10,536 nt of DNA from Synura sp. LO234KE (Eukaryota > Sar > Synurophyceae > Synurales > Mallomonadaceae), in contig VKHC01000621.1 of the NCBI GenBank assembly GCA_015143735.1, forward strand, positions 1-10,536, given 5' to 3'. Each line of letters opens with the position of its first letter. The stretch's first letter is position 1. The position numbers and the translations under genes were made by a program. Shown in pieces: positions 1-10,300 of this stretch. The notes under the pieces were generated by a model. That model did not search any database and had not been told where the DNA came from. It saw only the letters and a list, made by a program, of their open reading frames with translations.

Positions 1-1026
1 ACATTTCTAATAAACACAGATATTATACACGTGGTATGTGACTACATAACCTTAAGTATTGTTGAGGTCTATCTTCACCTCCAATGAACACATACACTAT
101 ACACGGGGTATGTAAGTATAACCTTAAGTAGTGTTGAGGTTCATCTTGATCTCTTATGAACACAGATACTATACACGTGGTATGTGACTGCATAACCTCA
201 AGTTATGTTAAGGTCTATCTTCATCTCTTCTCAACACACATACTATATACGTGGTATGTGACTGCATAACCTTAAGTAGTGTTGCGGTCCATCTTGATCT
301 CTTATGAACACAGATACTATACACGTGGTATGTGACTGCATAACCTTAAGTAGGGTTGCGGTCTATCTTCATCTCTTATCAACACAGATACTATACACGT
401 GGTATGTGACTACATAACCTTAAGTAGTGTTGCGGTCTATCTTCATCTCTTATCAACACAGATACTATACACGTGGTATGTGACTTCATAACATTAAGTA
501 GTGTTGATATGTATCTTCATCTCGTATGAACACAGATACTATACACGTGGTTTGTGACTGCATAACCTCAAGTTATGTTAAGGTCTATCTTCATCTCTTC
601 TCAACACACATACTATACACGTGGTATGTGACTGCATAACCTTAAGTAGTGTTGCGGTCCATCTTCATCTCGTATCAACACAGATACTATACACGTGGTA
701 TGTGACTGCATAACCTTAAGTAGGGTTGCGGTCTATCTTCATCTCTTATCAACACAGATACTATACACGTGGTATGTGACTACATAACCTTAAGTAGTGT
801 TGCGGTCTATCTTCTTCTCGTATCAACACAGATACTATACACGTGGTATGTGACTTCATAACATTAAGTAGTGTTGATATCTATCTTCATCTCGTATGAA
901 CACAGATACTATACATGTGGTATGTGACTCCATAACCTCAAGTAGTGATGCGGCCTATCTTCATCACTTATGAACACAGACACAAAACATGTGGTATGTA
1001 ACAACACAACCATTATTAGTGTTGAG
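1..1026. repeat. 74-bp tandem satellite array
   Basis: About 13 whole units begin at 12, 86, 158, 232, 306, 380, 454, 528, 602, 676, 750, 824 and 898. A degraded partial unit starts at 972 and a fragment occupies the left edge. The period is 74 bp except for one 72-bp unit at 86-157. Each unit starts near AACACAGATACTATACACG and runs through a GTGTTG box to a CTATCTTCATCTC stretch. Units match closely in the middle and degrade towards the right edge. No coding frame is apparent. The array continues off the left side, so its size is unknown. Confidence 0.95.
158..897. repeat. 370-bp higher-order repeat (two copies of five 74-bp units)
   Basis: Positions 158-527 and 528-897 align without gaps and differ at about eight bases by my count, far fewer than neighbouring 74-bp units differ from one another. 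Diagnostic variants return in the same order. AAGTTATGTTAAGG occurs in the first unit of each copy, CACATACT with GGTCCATC in the second, TAGGGTTGCGG in the third, GACTACATAACC in the fourth, and GTTGATAT in the fifth. This shows duplication of a five-unit block after the units had diverged. Confidence 0.92.
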
Positions 1027-1050
1027 AAAGCGCTTCTATTGACGTTTCTA
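972..1050. other. Junction of satellite and ankyrin array
   Basis: The last satellite unit, from 972, is degenerate (ACAAAACATGTGG). Its TAGTGTTG box at 1018-1025 runs straight into AGAAAGCGCTTCTATTGA, the start of the array's intron module M4. Just after the junction, TCTATTGA occurs twice 11 bp apart (about 1035-1053), a small local duplication. No transposon end or target-site duplication is visible. Confidence 0.75.
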
Positions 1051-1264
1051 TTGATATTGCACTTATTACTCCGATCCATGTAGGATTGGTTAGTTGGGCG
1101 TCAACATAGAAACGACAAGGCTTCCACGGTATAGAATCCGTCAGGTGAGCTCATCAAATATATAACTTAGAACACATGGACTTCGTTAGAAGGATTTACT
1201 GGCTGGCTATATCTTCGTCCACGGCGATTACTGTGTACCAATATTTTCACCCACCGCCTCTCAC
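1028..1264 (-). other. Intron-like 3' flank after the last exon
   Basis: This stretch carries intron modules M4, M3, M2 and M1 (see the array entry) and ends at the GTGAGAGG donor of exon L1. There is no acceptor module or further ANK exon before the satellite. If L1 were not spliced, translation would add five residues (VRGGG) and stop at TGA in 1247-1249. I see no AATAAA in transcript orientation, so a transcript end here is not supported. Either the intron runs on through the satellite, or the array is truncated at this edge. Confidence 0.6.
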
Positions 1265-1363
1265 CTTATCTTGTATGTCCACATCTGCCTTCGCCGCAAT
1301 AAGCACTTTAACCACCTCCTTGTGACCTTTACCACAGGCCTCCATAAGAGCAGTCCGCCCATC
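1265..1363 (-). CDS. Ankyrin-repeat exon L1 (last one before the satellite)
   Basis: Full repeat with Gly11, Lys12, Lys19 and Asp27, most like L13. The acceptor is CTCTTTGATTGTAAG. The donor GTGAGAGG is intact, which implies splicing to a further exon, but none of this family lies between here and the left edge of the window. It is the most C-terminal repeat visible. Confidence 0.87.
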
Positions 1364-4300
1364 CTTACAATCAAAGAGCGGTAAATATATTAACTTCTTC
1401 TCAAATGATTTCATAGTATATTGCGTTTATCGCAAGTAAGACGATACGAAGGAAGCGCTTCAATTGATAATGCACCCATCGCCCTAATCCACGTTGGAAT
1501 GGGTAGTTGCGCGTAAACAACTAAACAAGTAGCCTTCCACGGTATAGAATCCGTCAGGTGAGCTCTCCAAACATGTAACGCACACCACATGGAGATCATT
1601 TGAAGTGTATACTGCCTATCGTTATCTTCGTCCTCGGCGATGACTATTTGTCGCCTCTTACCTGAGCTTGAATGTCCACAATCGCCTTAGCCGAAATTAG
1701 CACTTCTACCACCTCCTTGTGACCTCTAGAACAGGCCCACATAAAAGTAGTCCGCCCATCCTTGCAATCAAAGAGAGGAAAATATATTAACTTCTTCTCA
1801 AATGATTTCATAATATATTGAGTTAATCCCAAGTAAGACGATACGAAGGAAGCGCTTCTATTGATATTACACTTATTACCACAATCAATGTGGGAATGGT
1901 TGGTTGCGCGTCAACAAAGAAACGACAAGGCTTCCACGGTATAGAATCCGTCAGGTGAGCTCTCCAAATATATAACTTGCAACACATGGACTTTGTTAGA
2001 AAGATGTACTGGCTGGCTATATCTTCGTCCACGGCGATTACTGTGCATCAATATTCTCACCCACCGCCTCTTACCTTATCTTGTATGTCCACATTCGCCT
2101 TAGCCAAAATTAGCACTTCGACCACCTCCTTGTGACCTCTAGCACAGGCCCATATAAGAGCAGTCTCCCCTTCCTTACAATTAAAGAACGGAAAATATAT
2201 TAACTTCTTCTCAAATGATTTCATAGTATATTGCGTTTATCCGAAGTAACACGATTCGAGGGAAGCGCTTCAATTGGTGTCGCGCTTGAGAGACATGTTG
2301 GATTGGCTAATTGCGCGTCAACAATTTAACGACCAGGACTCCACGGTATAGAATCCGTCAGGTGAGCTCTCCAAACATATAACGTACACCACAAGGAGTT
2401 CATCAGAAGCGTATATATCGCCTCTTACCTTAGCTTGAATGTCCACATTCGCCTTAGCAGCAATAAGTACTTCAACCACCTCCTTGTGACCTCTACCACA
2501 GGCCTCCATAAGAGCAGTCAATCCATTCTTACAATCAAAGAACGGTAAATATATTAACTTATTCACAAATGATATCATAGTATATTGCGTTTATCGCAAA
2601 TAAGACGATACGAAGGAAGCGCTTCAATTGATAATGTACCCATCGCCCTAATCCATGTTGGAATGGGTAGTTGCGCGTGAACAACTAAACAAGTAGCCTT
2701 CCACGGTATAGAATCCGTCAGGTGAGCTCTCCAAACATGTAACGCACACCACATGGAGGTCATTTGAAGTGTATACTGCCTATCGTTATCTTCGTCCTCG
2801 GCGATGACTATTTACCTGAGCTTGAATGTCCACAATCGCCTTAGCCGAAATTAGCACTTCTACCACCTCCTTGTGACCTCCAGCGGAGGCCTCCATAAGA
2901 GCAGTCCGCCCATCCTTGGAATAAACAAACGGATAATATTTTAACTTCCACTCAAAATATCTCATAGTATATTGCGATTATCCCAAGTAAGTCGATACGA
3001 AGGAAGCGCTCCTATTGATGCACTTATTACTCGAATCTATGTAGGATTAGTTAGTTGCGCGTGAACAAAGAAACAAGTAGCCTTCCACGGTATAGAATCC
3101 GTCAGGTGAGCTCATCAAATATATAACTTAGAACACATGGACTTCGTTAGAAGGATCTACTGGCTGGCTATATCTTCGTCCACGGCGATTACTGTGAATC
3201 AACATGAACACCAAACGCCTCTTACCTTATCTTGTATGTCCACATTCGCCTTAGCCGCAATAAGCACTTCAACCACCTCTTTATCACCTCCGCCGCAAGC
3301 CCACATAAGTGCAGTCAATCCATCCTTACAATCAAAGAACGGAAAATATGTTAACTTCTTCTCAAATGATTTCATAGTATATTTCGTTTATCCCAAGTAA
3401 GTCGATACGAAGGAAGCGCTACTATTGATGTTGCGTTAGCTCCTCCAAACCATGTGGGAATGGTTAGTTGCGCGTCAACATAGAAACGAGTAGCCTTCCA
3501 CGGTATAGAATCCGTCAGGTGAGCTCTCCAAATATATAACTTGCAACACATGGACTTCCTTAGAGAGATGTGCTGTCTGGCTATATCTTCGTCCACGGCG
3601 ATTACTGTGAATATATATTCCCACCCTCCGCCTCCTCTCACCTTATCTCGTAAGTTTACATTCGCCTCAGACTTAATTAGCATTTTAGCCACCTCTCTGT
3701 GACCTCTAGCACAGGATAACATAAGAGCAGTCCGCCCATCCTTACCGACAAGGAACGGAAAATATATTACCTTCTTTTTCAAATGATTTTATAGAATATT
3801 ACGTTTATCCCACATACGACGGTATGAAGGTAATGCTTCAATTGAAATTGCGCTTATTACCCCACTCCATGTAGGAATGGTTAATTGCGCGTCAACAAAG
3901 GAACGATCAGGCTTCCATTGTATAGAATCCGTCAGGTGAGCGCTCAAAATATGTTACTTGCAAAACTGTTCTCAATCACCGCCTCTTACCTTGTCTTGTA
4001 TGTCCACATTAGCCTTAGCTGCAATAAGTACTTCTACAATTTCCTTGTAACCACTACCGCAGACACCTATAAGAGCAGTCCGCCCATCCTTACAATCAAA
4101 GAGAGGAAAATATATCAACTTCTTCTCAAATGATTTCAAAGTATATTGCGTTTATCCAAAGTAAGTCGATACGAAGGAAGCGGTATAGAATCCGTCAGGT
4201 GAGCTCTCCAAATATATAACTTAGAACACATGGACTTCCTTCGAGAGATGTACTGGCTGGCTATATCTTCGTCCACGGCGATTACTGTGTACCAATATTC

Positions 4301-7300
4301 TCACCCACCGTCTCGTACCTTGCCTTGTAAGTTTACATTCGCCTTAGCCGCAATAAGCACTTTAACCACCTCCTTGTGACCTCCAGCACAGGCCCCCACA
4401 ATAGCAGTCAATCCATTCTTACAATCAAAGAACGGTAAATATATTAACTTCTTCTCAAATAATTTCATAGTATATTGCGTTTATCGCAAATAAGACGATA
4501 CGAAGGAAGCGCTTCTATTGATATTGCACTTATTGCCCCAATCCATATAGGAAGGGTTGGTTGCGCGTCAACATAGAAACAAGTAGCCTTCCACGGTATA
4601 GAATCAGTCAAGTGAGCGCTCCAAATATACAACTTGCAAAACATTACTCTGTTCCAATATTCTCACCCACCGCCTCTCACCTTATCTTGGTCCACGGCAA
4701 TCACTGTGAATCAATAATATTTCATCCACCGCCACTTACATTATCTTGAATGTCCACGTTCGCCTTAGCCGCAATTAGCACTTCAACCACCTCCTTGTGA
4801 CCTCCAGCACAGGCCCATACAAGAGCAGTGAATCCAATCTTACAATTAAAGAAAGGAAATATATTAACTTCTCAAATGATAATATAGTATATCGCGTTTT
4901 TCCCAAGTAACACGATACGAAGGAAGCGCTTCTATTGATATTGCGCTTACTACCCCAATCTATGTAGGAATGGTTGGTTGCGTGTCAACAAAGAAACGTG
5001 TAGAATCCGTCTGGTGAGCTCTCCAGACGTATAACTCGATAACGTGCGACACAAGAAGTTCGCAAGATGTGGGTACCATCTGGCTATATCTTCGTTCACG
5101 GCGATCACTCTATATCAATATTCTGTCTCTTACCTTGTCTCGTATGTCCACATTTGCATTTGCCCCAATAAGCATGTCAACAACCTTCTTGTGACCTCCA
5201 ATGCAGGCTTTCATAAGAGCAGTCCGACCATCCTTACAATCAATGAAAGAAAAATATATTTACTTCTTCTCAAAATATCTCATAGTATACTGAGTTTGTC
5301 CCAAGTAAGTCGATACGAAGGAAGCGCATCTATTGATATTGCACTTATTACTCCGATCCATGTAGGATTGGCTAGTTGGGCGTCAACATAGAAACGAGTA
5401 GCCTTCCACGGTATAGAATCCGTCAGGTGAGCTCATCAAATATATAACTTAGAACACATGGACTTCGTTAGAGGGATTTACTGGCTGGCTATATCTTCGT
5501 CCACGACAACTACTGTGTACCAATATTTTCACCCACCACCTCTCACCTTATCTTGTATGTCCACATTCGCCTTAGCCGCAATTAGTACTTCAACCACCTC
5601 CTTGTGACCTTTAGCACTGGCCGCCATAAAAGCAGTCCGCCCATCCTTACAATCAAAGAACGGTAAATATATTAACTTCTTCTCAAAACATCTCATAGTA
5701 TATTGAGTTTTTCCCAAGAAGGACGATACGAAGGAAGCGCTTCTATTGATATTACACTTATTACCACAATCAATGTGGGAATGGTTGGTTGCGCGTGAAT
5801 GAAGAAACAATTAGGCTCCCACGGTATAGAATCCGTGAGGTGAGCTCTCCAAATATATAACTTGCAACACATGGACTTTGTTAGAAAGATGTACTGGCTG
5901 GCTATATCTTCGTCCACGGCGATTACTGTGTACCAATATTCTTACCCTCCGCCTCCTCTCACCTTATCTTGTATGTCCACATCTGCCTTCGCCGCAATAA
6001 GCACTTTAACCACCTCCTTGTGACCTTTGGCACAGGCCTCCATAAGTGCAGTCAATCCATTCTTACAATCAAAGAACGGTAAATATATTAACTTCTTCTC
6101 AAATGATTTCATAGTATATTGAGTTTGTCCCAAGTAAGTCGATACGAAGGAAGCGCTTCTATTGATATTGCACTTATTACTCAAATCCATGTAGGATTAG
6201 TTAGTTGCGCGTGAATAAAGAAACAATTAGGCTTCCACGGTATAGAATCCGTCAGGTGAGCTCATCAAATATATAACTTAGAACACATGGACTTCGTTAG
6301 AAGGATCTACTGGCTGGCTATATCTTCGTCCACGGCGATTACTGTGTACCAATATTCTCACCCACCGCCTCTCACCTTATCTTGTATGTCCACATTTGCC
6401 TTAGCCGCAATAAGCACTTCAAGCACTTCCTTGTGACCTCCACCGCAGGCCCACATAAGTGCAGACCGCCCATCCTTGGAATAAACCAACGGAAAATATA
6501 TTAACTTCTTCTCAAATGATTTCATATTATATTGCGTTTATCGCAAGTAACACGATACGAAGGAAGCGCTTCTATTGATAATGCACTTATTACTACAATC
6601 AATGTAGAATTGGTTAGTTGCGCGTCCACAACTAATCGATTAGGCTCCCACGGTATAGAAGTGAGCTCTCCAAATATATAACTTGCAACACATGGACTTC
6701 CTTCGAGAGATGTACTGGCTGGCTAGATCTTCGTCCACGGCGATTACTGTGTACCAATATTCTCACCCATCAACACCTCTCACCTTATCTTGTATGTCCA
6801 CATTCGCCTTAGCAGCAATAAGTACTTCTACCACTCCCTTGTGACCTCTAGCACAGGCCACCATAAAAGCAGTCCGCCCATCCTTACAATTAAAGAGCGG
6901 AAAATATATTGAGTACTTCTCAAAATAATTTACAGTTTATTGCGTTTATCCAAAGTAAGACGATACGAATGTAAAGCATCTATTGATATTGCACTTATTT
7001 CCCCAATCCATGTAGGAGTGGTTAGTTGGGCGTCAACAATTAAACGATTAGATTTCCACGGTATAGAATCCGTCAGGTGAGCTCATCAAATATATAACTT
7101 GCGCAACTTAGTGTTGAGAAAGCGCTTCTATTGATATTGCACCCATTGCCCCAATCCATGTTGGAATGGGTAGTTGCGCGTGAACAACTAAACAACTAGC
7201 CTTCCAATCCGTCAGGTGAGCTCATCAAATATATAACAAGCAACGCAAGCAGTTCGTTAGATATATTGCACTGTCTGGCTACATCTTCGTCCACGGCGAT

Positions 7301-10300
7301 TATTGTGTGCCAATATTTTCACCCACCGCCTCTTACCTTATCTCGTACGTCCACATTTGCATTTACCCAATAAAGCATTTCAACAACATCCTCGTAACCT
7401 CCAGCACAGGCTCCCATAAGAGCAGTCCGCCCATCCTTACAATCAAAGAACGGAAAATATACTAAGTTCTTCTCAAATGATTTGATAGTATATTGAGTTT
7501 ATCCCCGCGCTTCTATTGATATTGCACTTATTACTCAAATCCATGTAGGATTGGTTAGTTGCGCGTCCACAATTAATCAATTAGGCTCCCACGGTATAGA
7601 ATCCGTCAGGTGAGCTCATCAAATATATAACTTAGAACACATGGACTTCGTTAAAAGGATTTACTGGCTGACTATATCTTCGTCCGCGACAACTACTGTG
7701 TACCAATATTCCGCCCACCACCTCCTATCACCTTATCTTGAATGTCCACATTCGCCTCAGCCGCAATAAGTACGTCAACCATCTCCATGTGACCTCTAGC
7801 ACAGGCCTCCATAAAAGCAGTCCGCCCATCCTTACAATTAAAGTAAGGACAATATTTCAAATTCTTCTCAAATGATTTCATAGTATATTGCGTTTATCCC
7901 AAGTAAGACGATACGAAGGAAGCGCTTCTATTGATATTGCACTTATTACTCGAATCTATGCAGAATAAGTTAGTTGCGCGTTCACAATTAATCAAATAGT
8001 ACAACTTGCAACACATGGACTTCCTTAGAGAGATGTACTGGCTGGCTATAACTTTGTCCACGGCGATTACTGTGTACCATTATTCTCACCCTCCGTCTCT
8101 CACCTTATCTTGAATGTCCACATTTGCATTAGCCGCAATAAGTACTTCAACCACCTCCTTGTGACCTTTAGCACTGGCCCCCATAAGAGCAGTCCGCTCA
8201 TCCTTACAATTAAAGAACGGAAATTATGTTAACTTCTTCTCAAATGATTTCAAAATATACTGTGTTTGTTCCAAGTAAGACGATACGAAGGAAGCACTTT
8301 TATTGATATTGCACTTATTACTCCAATCCATGCAGGAATGGTTGGTTGCGCGTCAACATAGATACAATTAGGCTCCCACGGTATAGAATCCGTTAGGTGA
8401 GCTCTCCAAATATATAACTTGCAACAAATGGACTTCGTTAAAAGGATGAACTGGCTGGCTATATATTTGACAACTACTGGAAATCAATACTCTCACACAC
8501 CGTCTCTCACCTTATCTTGTATGTCAACATTCGCCTCAGCCGCAAGAAGTACTTCAACCATCTCCTTGTGACCTGTAGCACAGGCTCCCATAAAAGCAGT
8601 CCGCTCATTCTTACAATCAAAGAACGGAAATTATATTAACTTCTTCACAAATGATTTCATAGTATATTGAGTTTGTCCCAAGTAAGTCGATACGAAGGAA
8701 GCACTTCTATTGATGCACTTATTACTCGAATCTATGAAGAATAAGTTAGTTGCGCGTTCAAAATTAATCGATTGGGCTCCTACGGTATAGAATCCGTCAG
8801 GTGAGCTCTCCAAATATATAACTTGCAACACATGGACTTCGTTAAAAGGATTTACTGGCTGGCTATATATTCGTCCACGGCGATTACTGTGTACCAGTAT
8901 TCTCACCCTCCGCCTCCTCTCACCTTATCTTGTATGTCAACATTTGCCTTTGCCGCAATAAGAACGTCAACCATCTCCTTGTGACCTCTAGCACAGGCCT
9001 CCATAAGAGCAGTCCGACCATCCTTACAATTAAAGAACGGATATTATGTTAACTTCTTCTCAAAACATCTCATAGTATATTGAGTTTGTCCCAAGTAAGA
9101 CGATACGAAGGAAGCGCTTCTATTTATATTGCACTTAATTACCACAATCCATGCAGGAATGGGTAGTAGCGCGTGAACAACTAAACAAATAGGCTCCCAT
9201 GGTATAGAATCCGTCAGGTGAGCTCTCCAAACATATAACGTACATCACAAGGAGTTCATTAGAAGCGTATATATCGCCTCTTACCTTAGCTTGAATGTCC
9301 ACATTCGCCTTAGCAGCAATAAGTACTTCTACCACTTCCCTGTGACCTCTAGCACAGGCCTCCATAAAAGCAGTATCCCCATCCTTACAATCAACGAGAG
9401 GAAATTATGTTAACTTCTTCACAAATGATTTCATAGTATATTGAGTTTATTCCAAGTAAGACGATACGAAGGAAGCACTTCTATTGATATTACACTTATT
9501 ACCACAATCAATGTGGGAATGGTTGATTGCGCGTCAATGAAGAAACGAGTAGCCTTCCACGGTATAGAATCCGTCAGGTGAGCTCATCAAATATATAACT
9601 TAGAACACATGGACCTCGTTAGAAGGATGTACTGGCTGGCTATATCTTCGTCCACGGCGATTACTGTGTACCAATATTTTCACCCACCGTCTCGTACCTT
9701 ATCTTGAACGTCCACATTCGCCTTATAGTTAATTAACACTTCAACCAACTCCTTGTGACCACCAGCAGAGGACTCCATAAGAGCAGTCCGACCATCCTTA
9801 CAATGAACGGAAAATAAATAAACTTCTTCTCAAAAGAGTTTATAGTATGTTGCGTTTGTCCCAAGTTAGTCGATACGAAGGAAGCGTTTCTATTGATATT
9901 GCGCTTATTACCCCAATCCATGCAGGAATGGTTGGTTGAGCGTTAAGAAAGAAACAATTAGGCACGTTATAGAATTTGTCAAATGAGCTCTCCATATATA
10001 TAACTTGAAAGTCAAGCAGTTCGTCAGAGGGTTGTACCATCTGGCTATATCTTCGTCCACGGCGAATACTGTGTACCAATATTCTTACCCTCCGCCTCCT
10101 CTCACCTTATCTTGTATGTCAACATCTGCCTTCGCCGCAATAAGAACGTCAACCATCTCCTTGTGACCTCTAGCACAGGCCTCCATAAGTGCAGTCCGCC
10201 CATCCTTGCAATCAAAGAGCGGTAATTATTTTAACTTCTTCTCAAATGATTTCATATTATATTGAGTTTGTCCCAAGTAAGTCGATACGAAGGAAGCGCT

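Noticed and set aside
1-1026. CRISPR-like array
   Set aside because: The repeats are directly adjacent with no unique spacers, have a 74-bp period and sit in a eukaryotic context.
972-1264. Polyadenylation signal or terminator at the array edge
   Set aside because: No AATAAA or close variant is visible on the minus strand here.
1823-2032. Recurring minus-strand open frame containing WRAHLTDSIPWK, seen in many introns
   Set aside because: It lies inside the introns, is broken at different places by indels in other units, and recurs only because the unit is duplicated. Its start codons fall in no consistent context.
3137-4133. Plus-strand open frames of 62-115 codons (for example 3137-3400, 3885-4133 and 5044-5391)
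   Set aside because: They cross the complement of ANK exons and introns, differ from unit to unit and show no domain. They are shadows of the minus-strand repeats.
5529-5810. Longer ANK exons that include the upstream stretch KKLIYLPFFDCK before DGRTA
   Set aside because: This stretch is the branch-point and pyrimidine tract translated. It would break the 33-residue repeat length, and it sits directly before a conserved AG in every unit.
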